Assembly: GCA_050260015.1 (NCBI GenBank)
Contig: JBLNBN010000034.1
Location: forward strand, 1-64,000
From: JBLNBN01 sp050260015
GTDB taxonomy: Bacteria > Bacteroidota > Ignavibacteria > Kapaibacteriales > UBA2268
Length of the DNA stretch: 64,000 nt
Direction: 5' to 3'
Positions 36,599-45,340 of this stretch are shown piece by piece. The notes below the pieces were generated by a model, which did no database searches, was not told where the DNA came from, and was given only the letters and a program-made list of their open reading frames with translations. The translations under genes were made by a program, and so were the position numbers. Within the stretch, counting starts at the first letter, position 1. Each line of letters starts with the position of its first letter.

Positions 36599-37426
36599 GT
36601 GGCGGATAAAATAAAAGTTCTCTTTATTGGCGATATCGTCGGGGGCGACGCGCTGGACTTTTTCCTACTGGAATTACCCAATTTGAAAGCGGAGTTTTCA
36701 CCCGATTTCATAATCGTCAACGGCGAAAACGCCGCCGCAGGCAAGGGTATCGTCGAATCGGAAGCAAACCGACTCTTTGAGGCCGGGGTTAACGTAATAA
36801 CGACCGGCAATCATATTTGGGACAATTGGAAGTCCAAACCGCTGCTCGCGCAAAACGATTCGGTAATTCGACCGTACAACTATCCTCCCGGTAACGTCGG
36901 GCGCGGATTTAAGATAGCGGAAACCGCTTCAGGGGTAAAAATAGGCGTGCTTCAGCTTCAGGGCAGGACATTTATGCAGGCGATCGATTGCCCGTTCCGC
37001 GGCGCCGAAACTGCGCTCCGGTTAATGAAGGAAAAGACAAACCTTATTATTGTTGATTTTCATGCCGACGCCACCGCGGAAAAGTACGCTATGGCAAGAC
37101 ATTTAGACGGCAAAGTAAGCGCCCTGCTCGGCACGCACACGCATATCCAAACCGCGGACGCGCAGATACTTTCCGAAGGGACGGGATTTATCTCCGACGT
37201 AGGCATGACGGGGCCGTACGATTCCGTCGTCGGGCTACGCAACGACATCGCGCTGAAGAGATTTATGACGCAGGTCGCGCATAAGTACGAGCTGGGCTCG
37301 GGCGACCTCAAAGTATGCGGCGTAGCGTTGGAGCTGGACGCCGAGACGGGACAATGCATGAGGATCCAAAGCTTTACTAAACCCGACTTCCCGCGTTCTA
37401 TAGCGGACTTAATGGAGATGGAGTAA
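36599..37426 (+). CDS. Metallophosphoesterase, YmdB/TIGR00282 family
   Basis: 275 residues from a GTG at 36599 with GGAG upstream. Dinuclear metal motifs: KVLFIGDIVGG, IVNGENAAAGKGI, TTGNHIWDN, IIVDFHADATAEKYAMARHLDGKVSALLGTHTHIQTAD. Characterised relatives are 2',3'-cyclic nucleotide phosphodiesterases (Bacillus YmdB) with effects on biofilm and sporulation signalling. Stop is one base before the aspartate-semialdehyde dehydrogenase start, so they are coupled. Confidence 0.92.
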   Translation: MADKIKVLFIGDIVGGDALDFFLLELPNLKAEFSPDFIIVNGENAAAGKGIVESEANRLFEAGVNVITTGNHIWDNWKSKPLLAQNDSVIRPYNYPPGNVGRGFKIAETASGVKIGVLQLQGRTFMQAIDCPFRGAETALRLMKEKTNLIIVDFHADATAEKYAMARHLDGKVSALLGTHTHIQTADAQILSEGTGFISDVGMTGPYDSVVGLRNDIALKRFMTQVAHKYELGSGDLKVCGVALELDAETGQCMRIQSFTKPDFPRSIADLMEME

Positions 37427-37427
37427 T

Positions 37428-38396
37428 ATGACGCGCAAAAAAGTAGCTGTCGCCGGCGCAACCGGCCTCGTCGGCCGCAAGATGCTAGAAGTATTGGAGG
37501 AGCGCCGCTTCCCGATCGAATCGCTAAAGCTCTTCGCCTCTCGCCGTTCGGCTGGTATGCTTATTCCTTTTCGCGGCGAGAAGCTCGTCGTGGAGGAACT
37601 TACAGAAAATTCTTTCGAAGGGCTTGACATCGCCCTCTTTTCCGCCGGAGGCAAGACGGCGCGCCATTTTGCGCCTTTGGCCGCATCCGCCGGTTGCGTG
37701 GCTATCGACAACAGTTCGGCCTGGAGGCGCGAGCGTCCGTTAGTAGTGCCCGAAGTCAATCCGGAGGACATAGATCCGCGCGAGGGCATTATCGCGAATC
37801 CAAATTGCTCTACAATTCAATTGGTTGTCGCCCTAAAACCTATACTGGACACATTCGGCTTGCGCCGCGTTTGCGTTTCAACCTATCAATCGATAACCGG
37901 GGCCGGGCAAAAGGGCCTGGATAAGCTCCGCAAGGAGCTAGACGGCGAACCGACAGAGGACAAGCACCCGATAGCGTTCAACGCAATATTCCATCCCATC
38001 AGCGAACTCGAGCCGGATATGACGGTGGAGGAAAGCAAGATGCATTACGAAATACGCAAAATACTCCACGCCCCCGAGCTCCCCCTGAACGTGACTTGCG
38101 TGCGCCTTCCGATACTTGGCGGGCACGGCGAATCGGTCAATTTTCAAACGGTGCGCGCAACTACCCCCGACGCCGTTCGCGAAGTACTAAGGCACAGCCC
38201 GGGGATAAAAGTAATCGACGACCTTGCGCTCGAGGCGTACCCCACTCCGCAAATGGCCAGCGATACGGACGACGTTTACGTCGGCAGGATACGCCGCGAC
38301 TCCTCTCTCGAGAATGGGTTTAACCTCTGGTGCGTCTCGGACAACGTGCGCAAAGGCGCGGCGACTAACGCCGTGCAGATTGCGGAATTGCTGTAA
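37428..38396 (+). CDS. asd: Aspartate-semialdehyde dehydrogenase
   Basis: 322 residues. NADP-binding VAVAGATGLVGRKMLEVLEERRFP, catalytic Cys in IIANPNCSTIQLVVALKPI, substrate region STYQSITGAGQKGLDKLRKEL, and VRLPILGGHGESVNFQT. Converts aspartyl phosphate to the semialdehyde for lysine, diaminopimelate, threonine and methionine synthesis. Start follows GGAG and the previous stop by one base. Confidence 0.96.
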   Translation: MTRKKVAVAGATGLVGRKMLEVLEERRFPIESLKLFASRRSAGMLIPFRGEKLVVEELTENSFEGLDIALFSAGGKTARHFAPLAASAGCVAIDNSSAWRRERPLVVPEVNPEDIDPREGIIANPNCSTIQLVVALKPILDTFGLRRVCVSTYQSITGAGQKGLDKLRKELDGEPTEDKHPIAFNAIFHPISELEPDMTVEESKMHYEIRKILHAPELPLNVTCVRLPILGGHGESVNFQTVRATTPDAVREVLRHSPGIKVIDDLALEAYPTPQMASDTDDVYVGRIRRDSSLENGFNLWCVSDNVRKGAATNAVQIAELL

Positions 38397-38420
38397 AGCT
38401 CAACTATATTATCATTAATC

Positions 38421-38462
38421 AAAAAGGCCGACCGCTATTTTAAGCGGCCGGCCTTTGTTTTT
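38421..38462. terminator. Terminator after asd
   Basis: AAAGGCCGACCGCT / AGCGGCCGGCCTTT hairpin followed by a T-run; also serves the convergent barrel gene. Confidence 0.85.
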
Positions 38463-38539
38463 TAAAGATTCAAATCTACAATTAATAGTAGATCTTTTTA
38501 GAGGATTCTAATTTTGACAATCAGCGATTCGAAATACCC

Positions 38540-39181
38540 TTAATTAAACGTTGCGTTAAACATAACGCCAAACCTGTTGCTGCCGTATTTTAAATAATCT
38601 TCTTCTACTGCGGTTGTTGAATAGAAAACGGCTACTCCCAATCCCCAATCGTCGCCGACCCACCACTCTTTACCGGCTTTAAGTTGCACACCGATACCCG
38701 CGTCAGAAGCGTCGACGTCGTGCCCCCCGGAAAAGGTAAACATTCCTAAACCGACAGAACCGGAAATGAAAATATTAGTCGGCATAAAATAGTAGGTTAA
38801 CCCGGCGCCGAACATAACCTCTCCCAATGAATTGTCCGAATCGATCGTTTCCTTTTTGCCGGTCGATTCGTGTTCAACGGTTGGGCCTGGAATCGCTGCG
38901 GAGGTTATTGTGCCATGCAAAAGCAAATTCTCAGCTACTCTACCGCCAATCTTAACATCCAAGATCGCGCCCGTACCGCTATAAATATAAGCTTCCTTCC
39001 CAAAAATACCTAAGTCTACGTTATCCTTGATTTCCCCAAAAACGGGCCCTAATGCAAGGGATAAATAAAACCCGTCATGCTGGCGGCGTCCCCCACCGGG
39101 AGTAAGCCCCTGCGCTTCCATGGAAACGTAAGCTGTCAAAATAAACGTAAGAACAATTGCTAAGAAAACTTTTTTCATCAT
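38540..39181 (-). CDS. Small outer-membrane beta-barrel protein (paralogue 1)
   Basis: 213 residues from an ATG at 39181 with GAGGAT just before; the frame extends far upstream, but that part is antisense to the next gene and lacks a signal. Signal peptide MKKVFLAIVLTFILTAYVSMEA, then amphipathic strands (GFYLSLALGPVFGE, GVQLKAGKEWWVGDDWGLGVAVFY) ending MFNATFN. The KEWW.. phrase recurs in the proteins at 39234 and 40262, so the three are paralogues. Function unknown. Confidence 0.75.
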   Translation of the reverse strand: MMKKVFLAIVLTFILTAYVSMEAQGLTPGGGRRQHDGFYLSLALGPVFGEIKDNVDLGIFGKEAYIYSGTGAILDVKIGGRVAENLLLHGTITSAAIPGPTVEHESTGKKETIDSDNSLGEVMFGAGLTYYFMPTNIFISGSVGLGMFTFSGGHDVDASDAGIGVQLKAGKEWWVGDDWGLGVAVFYSTTAVEEDYLKYGSNRFGVMFNATFN

Positions 39182-39233
39182 ATCCTCAAAATTTATGAGT
39201 AAACTGACTATTATGATTTTCGTTACTATTATT

Positions 39234-39878
39234 TTAGAAGAATGAATAGGTAAGCATAAGGCCCATATACTCGCCGTTGACGGAAGCTTTAAGGTATTTG
39301 TTCTTCTCGGTAAACTTTGCGTCCGTATTCTTATAAATAACGCCAATGCCCCAGGAGTGAGCGCCGCCCTGCCAGAATTCTTTAACGAGCTGCGCCTGGG
39401 TCGACAGGCCAGTTTCCGACATGTAGAACTGCGAATCAGTGACAAACGCCAGGTTCCCCGCGCCAATAGTCGCCGAAACGGACACGTCTACAACGGGAAT
39501 ATAATATGTGGCGCCCAGGCCGGCCATCCATCCTAAAGCCCCGGTGACGCTGTATTTGCCGTCTATAGGGCTATCGTACTCCGGTTGGCTTGTTAACATA
39601 CTCGAAGCGTCGCCGGAAATCAATAAGTGGGCGGAAAGGTTTTTCGCTACTCTATAGCCCAAACGTAGATTCAGTAAATAGCTGATACCGTCTTGCATAT
39701 CCATAGTGTAGTTCCCGCTTTCCACGAACTGGATACCGCCGCCGTAAAGCATACCGAGCTGGGACGTAAAATTTAATCCTTTACGAATGTCGTTGTTGCG
39801 CGGAGCCGCCTGTAAAGAGAGAGGTAGAGAAAAAATAACAAAGACAAACATAAATGCTGGTAGAAGAACTTTCTTCAT
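39234..39878 (-). CDS. Small outer-membrane beta-barrel protein (paralogue 2)
   Basis: 214 residues with signal peptide (MKKVLLPAFMFVFVIFSLPLSLQA) and barrel-like strands; QLVKEFWQGGAHSWGIGVIYKNTDAKF and the terminal MLTYSFF align with its neighbours. Separated from the first paralogue by 52 bases, same strand, probably cotranscribed. Function unknown. Confidence 0.72.
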   Translation of the reverse strand: MKKVLLPAFMFVFVIFSLPLSLQAAPRNNDIRKGLNFTSQLGMLYGGGIQFVESGNYTMDMQDGISYLLNLRLGYRVAKNLSAHLLISGDASSMLTSQPEYDSPIDGKYSVTGALGWMAGLGATYYIPVVDVSVSATIGAGNLAFVTDSQFYMSETGLSTQAQLVKEFWQGGAHSWGIGVIYKNTDAKFTEKNKYLKASVNGEYMGLMLTYSFF

Positions 39879-40132
39879 TAAAGTAATCCTAAAAGTTGTT
39901 AAATAATTGATTTGCTATTATGCAAAGTTATGAAAAAAGGGCGCAATTATTTAAATAGGTAATCATACTTTCCTTAATCATAATGAAAATTTAGATTATT
40001 AATTAGAAATCGCCGCCTCAAAAGTTATGACTGGAAGCTAAGTTGCGCGCAGGATGAATCCTTCGTTACTTTTATATTATTTTTTCTCAATCAAAATTTC
40101 TATATTGAATAGATTAGCCCCGCGTACTCCGA

Positions 40133-40261
40133 TTATTTTTTAAACACCTTAATTTCCCTGACCTTAGTATATACATAGCCGCCGCTTTTAAAGTTTATCC
40201 TGGAGTAAAATTTGAGATTTCCAGCCGGCAATGAAGTTATAGAGGTTTTTATTATATGTCT
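40133..40261 (-). pseudogene. Possible C-terminal domain remnant downstream of a barrel gene
   Basis: In the same frame as the barrel gene ending at 40262, beyond its TAA, 42 codons read on to a second stop at 40133, including SLPAGNLKFYSRINFKSGG, which resembles the tail of a sorting domain (SLPAGxYxxRI..). No own start codon. May be chance. Confidence 0.25.
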
Positions 40262-40936
40262 TTATTTAAACGTCGCGCGTACCTGCACGGCGTACCTGTC
40301 ACTCCGCCAGTTCTCGCATAGCTCGCTACTTCCGTTCGTTTGGATATAGGATAAGCTTGCGCCGACGCCCCAATTTTCGTTGATCCTCCATTCCTTGCCG
40401 GCCTGCGCCTGGAAGCCGAGCCCGTAATCGGTATTGGTCGTTTCATTAACGTTCGATATACCAAAGTAGCCGTTCCCGGCAGAGAATGATATAAATATAT
40501 CATATTGAGAAAAGTAATAGGTCGCGCCGATGCCGAAGATGGTTTCGCTTATTGCGTCCGGGTATGCTCTTGATCGATAGAGAATTGAGTTTCCTGCGCT
40601 CTTTCTTATAATAGTATCAGTACTTGGTTCATTTACGAAGCCGTAAATAAAGGTAGCGTGGAGCATAAAATTTCTGAAAACTTCCCCGCCAATCTTTAAA
40701 TCTATTAAGTTACCAATGCCGGAGTAAGTTATTTCACTTTCCAAGCATTCTCCTGTAGTAATGTGAACGCCTCCGTAAGCCGAGCTCGCTTTACCGAATA
40801 GAACTCCGTCGCTCAATGATACATATAATCCGCTATTATCCTTGCGCACAGCGTTAAATTGGCTTATATCCTGCGCCGGGGAGGCGCTCACGCTGAAACA
40901 TACCAACGCGAAAAATAAAAAGGCAAATTTCTTCAT
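40262..40936 (-). CDS. Small outer-membrane beta-barrel protein (paralogue 3)
   Basis: 224 residues from the ATG at 40936, preferred over 40951 because GGTGAG lies between. Signal peptide MKKFAFLFFALVCFSVSASPAQ, barrel strands with QAQAGKEWRINENWGVGASLSYIQT and final VQVRATFK, clearly related to the protein at 38540. A 384-base gap separates it from paralogue 2. Function unknown. Confidence 0.75.
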   Translation of the reverse strand: MKKFAFLFFALVCFSVSASPAQDISQFNAVRKDNSGLYVSLSDGVLFGKASSAYGGVHITTGECLESEITYSGIGNLIDLKIGGEVFRNFMLHATFIYGFVNEPSTDTIIRKSAGNSILYRSRAYPDAISETIFGIGATYYFSQYDIFISFSAGNGYFGISNVNETTNTDYGLGFQAQAGKEWRINENWGVGASLSYIQTNGSSELCENWRSDRYAVQVRATFK

Positions 40937-41067
40937 AAACTCACCACGCATACAGAATGTTCATATAATGAAGTCTAATTTACAAATAATATTAATCATT
41001 CCAAAGTAATTTTCATTTTTTTTGTATTGTTTGTATATTTTTTTATTCCTTTAAGTGAACTACTTAA

Positions 41068-41101
41068 AAATAAAAAAAGGCCGCGATTTAATTCGCGGCC
41101 C
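41068..41101 (-). terminator. Terminator of the F420-reductase-like gene
   Basis: GGCCGCGA/TTCGCGGCC palindrome; the minus strand continues into TTTTTTTATTTTT. Confidence 0.85.
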
Positions 41102-41122
41102 GCTCGATACGCATATATGCGT

Positions 41123-41770
41123 TTATTTTTTCAGCAGCTTGAACGCGTGCGTCCAGTCGTTGCGCAGGAAGCCCGGTATGCACCAGAGCATACATAGGCT
41201 CTCAATCGGCCCTGCCGCGTTGGCCTTTCCGACGTCCTCGACCTCCCAACCGAATTGAGTTAGTATTTCCGCCGCTTCGGACTTCGCGCCGTCGTTATCG
41301 CCGCAGACAAACATAGACGGCTTGCCGCCGGGCAAGTCCGGATCGACCATTAAAGCCGCGCCCACGCTATTAAACGCCTTCACGAAATTTGCCTGCGGAG
41401 CCAATTTCTGCAGCCTTTCCATAAGCGATTCGTCGAAGGTAGTAAAATACTTAAGAACTCCGTTCTGGGGCGGATTATCTTCGCTAATAGGATTTGTCGC
41501 GTCGAGGACTGTTTTCCCCGAAAAATTCTCAATTCCGGCCTCGTTAAGCGCGTTTTCCGCGCCCGCGCCCTTTACGCCGAATACGATAATATCGCCGAAG
41601 GCGGCAGTTTGCGCGAAGTCGCCAATTTGCCCTTTTTCGTTCTGCTTATGCCATTCCTCCAATTTCTTTGGATGGCGACTGCCGATCATGACTTCGTAGC
41701 CATATTTCAAGAAACCGCTCGCCAGCGTAGTTCCGACTATGCCGGAACCAAGTATACCGATTTTTTTCAT
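41123..41770 (-). CDS. NADPH:F420-oxidoreductase-like Rossmann protein
   Basis: 215 residues with the NAD(P) fold start KKIGILGSGIVGTTLASGFLKYGYEVMIGSRHPKKL, then FGDIIVFGVKGAGAENAL, and VKAFNSVGAALMVDP plus KPSMFVCGDNDGAKSEAAEIL, as in F420-dependent NADP reductase-like family proteins. Many relatives outside archaea and actinobacteria do not use F420, so the substrate is unknown. Monocistronic with a terminator. Confidence 0.8.
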   Translation of the reverse strand: MKKIGILGSGIVGTTLASGFLKYGYEVMIGSRHPKKLEEWHKQNEKGQIGDFAQTAAFGDIIVFGVKGAGAENALNEAGIENFSGKTVLDATNPISEDNPPQNGVLKYFTTFDESLMERLQKLAPQANFVKAFNSVGAALMVDPDLPGGKPSMFVCGDNDGAKSEAAEILTQFGWEVEDVGKANAAGPIESLCMLWCIPGFLRNDWTHAFKLLKK

Positions 41771-41849
41771 AAAGCGTTCCTTATTGTAAAAGAAATCAAT
41801 GCTTTATATGACTTTGGCGCGGCGGAAATATTACATACCTTGCAAAGCT

Positions 41850-42037
41850 TCCGTACCCTTGGGCCACGAAGCCGTACCCTGAGCCCCGTCGAAGGGTACG
41901 ATAATTGCGCGGGCGCTTCGACAGGCTCAGCGGCTGCGCTTGCGCGTCATTCCGGGCGCAAGACCCGGAATCCATAGATACTCTAGATGCCCGCCTGCGC
42001 GGGCATGACTAAAACCTGCAGTTACAACCGCTTGCGC
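41850..42037. repeat. Cluster of short interspersed repeats
   Basis: Contains a palindromic CGTACCCTGAGCCCCGTCGAAGGGTACG, the CTTCGACAGGCTCAG word, an inverted TCATTCCGGGCGCAAGACCCGGAA, and GCCCGCCTGCGCGGGC hairpin. These resemble intergenic palindromic repeats common in many bacterial genomes. They fill most of the 408-base gap before guaA. Confidence 0.6.
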
Positions 42038-42130
42038 GTTATTGCCTGAAAATAACGCCTGCAGCGCGTAATTAACCATTAATCATTAACTGCTAATAAT
42101 TGATTATTATTTTCTTCCCTGAAAAACTGT

Positions 42131-42138
42131 TATATTTG
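42131..42138 (+). promoter_or_regulatory. -7 element upstream of guaA
   Basis: TATATTTG, matching TAnnTTTG, 41 bases before the guaA ATG, with T-rich sequence about 17-20 bases upstream. Same element as before the B12 riboswitch. Confidence 0.4.
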
Positions 42139-42178
42139 CTTTGATAATTGTAACTTAGTTCATTTTTCTTTTGATACG

Positions 42179-43720
42179 ATGCAAGAAAACGATAAAATAA
42201 TAATACTCGATTTTGGGTCGCAATACACCCAAATTATAGCCCGCAAAGTGCGCGAACTCGGCGTTTACGCGGAGATACATCCCTTTTCAATCGCCCGCGA
42301 AGCGCTTTTGGCTATGAACCCCAAAGGCGTAATCCTTTCCGGCGGGCCAAGTTCCGTCTACGCGGAGGACGCCCCGCACCCAAGCTTCGACGTTACGGGG
42401 CTCGGAGTTCCTGTGCTCGGCATTTGCTACGGGTTGCAGCTCCTCGCCTATAAGGGCGGGGGCGCGGTCGATAAAGCCGCCGCACGCGAATACGGCCGCG
42501 CCAATCTCGAAATCGCCTCCTTCGACGACCTATTCGAAGGCGTCACGCAGGGAACGCAGGTCTGGATGAGCCACGGCGACGCGCTCAGCCAATGCCCTGA
42601 CGGCTTCGAAATTATAGCCAAAACCGGCAACGCCCCTATATGCGCCGTCCGCCAACCCGAAAAGAAAATTTACGGCGTGCAGTTCCACCCCGAAGTGCAC
42701 CACTCCCCCGAGGGGAAGAAGATACTAGGCAATTTCGTCTTTAAAGTGTGCGGCTGCGAGGCTACCTGGAACGCCGAACGCTTCGCCGAGGAAGAGATCG
42801 AACGCGTCCGCGCGATAGTCGGCGACGACCACGTTATCTGCGCGCTCTCCGGCGGAGTGGATTCCACAGTGCTCGCCGTACTGCTCGCGAAAGCGATAGG
42901 CGACAAATTGCACTGCATCCATATCGATTCCGGCCTAATGCGCACCGACGAGAGCGCGACGATTTACCGCCTCTTCAAGGAGAATTTCAATATCTCGATC
43001 GACGTCGTCGACGGCAGCGAACTCTTCCTCGGGCGGCTCGCCGGAGTCAGCGATCCCGAAAAAAAGCGCAAGATCATCGGTTCGACCTTTATCGATCTTT
43101 TCGACGTCGAGGCGAAGAAATTCAACGAGGCGAGATGGCTCGCGCAGGGCACGCTCTACCCGGACGTCATCGAGAGCGTCTCCGTCAAGGGCCCCTCTGC
43201 TACTATTAAATCGCACCACAACGTGGGCGGCCTCCCGGAGAAGATGAACTTAAAGATACTGGAGCCCTTCCGCGAGCTATTCAAGGACGAGGTGCGCGCC
43301 GTCGGACGCAAGCTCGGCGTACCGGATTGGTTCGTAGCGCGGCATCCATTCCCCGGGCCGGGTTTGGCCATACGCGTGCTCGGAGAGATAGACGAAGAGC
43401 GGCTGGCGATACTCCGCAAGGCCGACGACATCTACCTCGAGGAGATTCGCAACGCGGGTCTTTATAACGATATATGGCAGGCGTTCGCGGTTCTGCTGCC
43501 GGTGCGAAGCGTCGGCGTAATGGGCGACGAGCGCACGTACGAATACACCTGCGCGCTCCGCGCAGTAACGAGCGTGGATGGGATGACCGCCGATTGGTTC
43601 CCCTTCCCGCCGGAGGTCCTTTCCCGTATGTCCAGCCGAATAACGAACGAAGTTCGAGGCGTCAACCGCGTCGTCTACGACATAACGAGCAAGCCGCCAG
43701 GCACGATCGAGTGGGAGTAG
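42179..43720 (+). CDS. guaA: GMP synthase (glutamine-hydrolysing)
   Basis: 513 residues. Class I amidotransferase (1-190) with LGICYGLQLLAYKGGG (nucleophile Cys) and GVQFHPEVHHSPEG, ATP-pyrophosphatase domain (ALSGGVDSTVLAVLLAKAIG P-loop), and C-terminal dimerisation domain ending RGVNRVVYDITSKPPGTIEWE. Makes GMP from XMP, ATP and glutamine. ATG is used; Shine-Dalgarno is weak. Confidence 0.98.
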   Translation: MQENDKIIILDFGSQYTQIIARKVRELGVYAEIHPFSIAREALLAMNPKGVILSGGPSSVYAEDAPHPSFDVTGLGVPVLGICYGLQLLAYKGGGAVDKAAAREYGRANLEIASFDDLFEGVTQGTQVWMSHGDALSQCPDGFEIIAKTGNAPICAVRQPEKKIYGVQFHPEVHHSPEGKKILGNFVFKVCGCEATWNAERFAEEEIERVRAIVGDDHVICALSGGVDSTVLAVLLAKAIGDKLHCIHIDSGLMRTDESATIYRLFKENFNISIDVVDGSELFLGRLAGVSDPEKKRKIIGSTFIDLFDVEAKKFNEARWLAQGTLYPDVIESVSVKGPSATIKSHHNVGGLPEKMNLKILEPFRELFKDEVRAVGRKLGVPDWFVARHPFPGPGLAIRVLGEIDEERLAILRKADDIYLEEIRNAGLYNDIWQAFAVLLPVRSVGVMGDERTYEYTCALRAVTSVDGMTADWFPFPPEVLSRMSSRITNEVRGVNRVVYDITSKPPGTIEWE

Positions 43721-43809
43721 GGGAGAGTTGAGGTTTAAGTCGAGAGCTTGAAAATTTAAACATTGAAATAAAATATTTTTTTGATAATGTTGTCTAATTA
43801 GGTAACTTT

Positions 43810-44151
43810 GTGAAAAGAAAAATCGTTTTTTTCAAGGATCACTTTCTGAACTTTTATTTTAACCAAAGTCCGGAAGTTCAGAAGAAAATCGATTGGACGT
43901 TTGAATTAATAAGAGATCTGGAAATGATCCCGGAAAAATATTTCAAGCATCTATCGGGAACTTCCGGTCTATATGAGATAAGAGTTCATTTAGGAACTAA
44001 TCAGATAAGGATTTTTTCTTTTTTTGATTCGGAGAAATTAGTGATTCTAATCAACGGATTTCTCAAAAAGACAAAAAAGACTCCTAAACAGGAGTTGGAG
44101 TTGGCAATATCATTGATGGAGGAATATTTCAATGAAAAAGGAAAACATTAA
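43810..44151 (+). CDS. RelE/ParE-HigB-type toxin
   Basis: 113 residues from a GTG at 43810. KRKIVFFKDHFLNFYFNQSPEVQKKIDWTFELIRDL, KHLSGTSGLYEIRVHLGTNQIRIFSFFDSEKLVILINGFLKKTKKTPKQELELA match the phage-derived Gp49-like / HigB family of ribosome-dependent mRNA interferases. Its 3' end overlaps the antitoxin start by 20 bases, the toxin-first order typical of higBA. No second complete toxin copy occurs although the antitoxin is duplicated downstream. Confidence 0.9.
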   Translation: MKRKIVFFKDHFLNFYFNQSPEVQKKIDWTFELIRDLEMIPEKYFKHLSGTSGLYEIRVHLGTNQIRIFSFFDSEKLVILINGFLKKTKKTPKQELELAISLMEEYFNEKGKH

Positions 44152-44431
44152 GGATTACGACGAACTCCTCGATTTCAAGTACGGTAAAAAAGGAACCCCC
44201 GACCGAGAGAATTGGGAAGCAGAATACAAGATTTTCAAGATCGGCGTTTTAATCGAAGAGGCTAGAAAGAAGAGAAATATGACCCAAAGCGAATTGGCTG
44301 CTAAATGCGGCACAAATAAGGGTTATATTTCCAGAGTTGAGAACGACGCCACCGACGTTAGGCTTTCTACGTTGCTTAAAATCGTACGCGATGGGTTAGG
44401 CGGAGAATTAAAGATAACGCTGGAATTGTAA
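44132..44431 (+). CDS. HigA-type antitoxin (XRE helix-turn-helix)
   Basis: 99 residues. N-terminal segment (1-35) then an XRE HTH: EEARKKRNMTQSELAAKCGTNKGYISRVENDATDVRLSTLLKIV. Binds and neutralises the upstream toxin and represses the operon. From about base 44206 onward, and about 100 bases past the stop, it is near-identical to 45470-45811, while its first 25 codons differ more. Confidence 0.92.
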   Translation: MKKENIKDYDELLDFKYGKKGTPDRENWEAEYKIFKIGVLIEEARKKRNMTQSELAAKCGTNKGYISRVENDATDVRLSTLLKIVRDGLGGELKITLEL

Positions 44432-44478
44432 TCAAGATAAATCGGTCACGATAGAATAAAGTAAGAAGTTATGATACT

Positions 44479-44512
44479 AAGGGCGCGTAATATCTATTAA
44501 CGCGCCCTTTTT
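44479..44512 (+). terminator. Terminator after higBA
   Basis: AAGGGCGCGT/ACGCGCCCTT hairpin followed by Ts. A diverged copy (AAGGGCACG...CGCGCCCTT) follows the second higA at 45743-45775. Confidence 0.75.
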
Positions 44513-44612
44513 ATAAATTAGAGCTTATTGGGAATGGCGCGATAAACGCTTGGATATAGAAGACTTGGTACTCGCACTAGCGGTTATCTTTGAACGCCAA
44601 TTCATGAGAATA

Positions 44613-44679
44613 ACGCGCAAGAGCTTGGGAACAAACGAGTTGGTCCCTTCTCCCCCGGAGAAGGTTAGGATGAGGGTCA
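44613..44679 (+). repeat. Palindromic repeat family R, copy 1
   Basis: About 67 bases, composite ACGCGCAAGAGCTTGGG ... TTGGTCCCTTCTCCCCCGGA...AAGGTTAGGATGAGGGTCA, with a CTTCTCCCCCGGAGAAG hairpin. Family shared with 44778, 45237 (inverted), 46072 (inverted) and 50761. Confidence 0.75.
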
Positions 44680-44777
44680 GGATTAATGGTCAATGGTCAA
44701 TTATAAATCATTGATGGGTAGGCACGCTGCATAAATAATTTCAGTATATGACGCGATACCCCATATAAATAGAAGAA

Positions 44778-44816
44778 TTGGTTCCTTCCCTCGGGAGAAG
44801 GTTAGGATGAGGGTCA
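44778..44816 (+). repeat. Palindromic repeat family R, copy 2 (upstream of DUF559 gene)
   Basis: TTGGTTCCTTCCCTCGGGAG...AAGGTTAGGATGAGGGTCA, 29 bases before the DUF559 start. Confidence 0.75.
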
Positions 44817-44845
44817 CAATTAAAAATACTTTAAACTAGAGCGCT

Positions 44846-45238
44846 ATGAAAAATTCCGATATTCCCTTCTATCAAAACCGCCTTATAGCAAATGCTAAAT
44901 CGCTGCGCCGCCGTTCAACTTATACTGAAAAGATCGTCTGGAATTTTCTAAGAAACAAGCAGATATACGGCTATACATTTTACCGGCAAAGGCCGATAGG
45001 AAGCTTTATTGCGGATTTTTTTTGTAGAGAGCTGAAACTAGCAATTGAAATCGATGGAATAACTCATACCGAACCGACGACCATCGAAAATGATAAGCGT
45101 AAAACGGCTTACTTCTGCTCATTAGGAATTACTTTAATACGTTTTACCGATGAAGAAGTCGCCGGAAATGGCAATTTAGTTGAAGAAAAGATTAGAGTAT
45201 GTGTTAAAGGGCTTGAGAATAAGGATATTAAATCATGA
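44846..45238 (+). CDS. DUF559 endonuclease-fold protein
   Basis: 130 residues. SLRRRSTYTEKIVWNFLRNKQIYGYTFYRQRPIGSFIADFFCRELKLAIEIDGITHTE, then KRKTAYFCSLGITLIRFTDEEVAGN matches DUF559, a Vsr/restriction-endonuclease-like fold with the D...E-x-D core (IADFFC...AIEIDG). Biochemical role not established; proteins of this type are often found alone between genes. Here it sits between two inverted copies of repeat R, and the first codons of a second, broken copy follow the same repeat at 50858. Confidence 0.88.
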   Translation: MKNSDIPFYQNRLIANAKSLRRRSTYTEKIVWNFLRNKQIYGYTFYRQRPIGSFIADFFCRELKLAIEIDGITHTEPTTIENDKRKTAYFCSLGITLIRFTDEEVAGNGNLVEEKIRVCVKGLENKDIKS

Positions 45239-45304
45239 CCCTCCACCTAGCCTCCTCCGGGGAGGAGGAACTAAGCCTTCAATTTTGAAGCGCTTACGCG
45301 TAAT
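45237..45304 (-). repeat. Palindromic repeat family R, copy 3 (inverted, downstream of DUF559 gene)
   Basis: Reverse complement of copies 1 and 2: TGACCCTCCACCTAGCCTCCTCCGGGGAGG...AACTAAGCC, continuing to GCGCTTACGCGTAA. It overlaps the last two bases of the DUF559 stop. Confidence 0.75.
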
Positions 45305-45340
45305 TCTAAGCATCCTTGATTTCCTTATCCATTCCAATTT

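Noticed and set aside
38540..39466. Long N-terminal extension of the barrel protein to 39466
   Set aside because: The extra residues are antisense-type low-quality sequence over the next gene's region; the signal peptide starts at 39181 with a good ribosome binding site.
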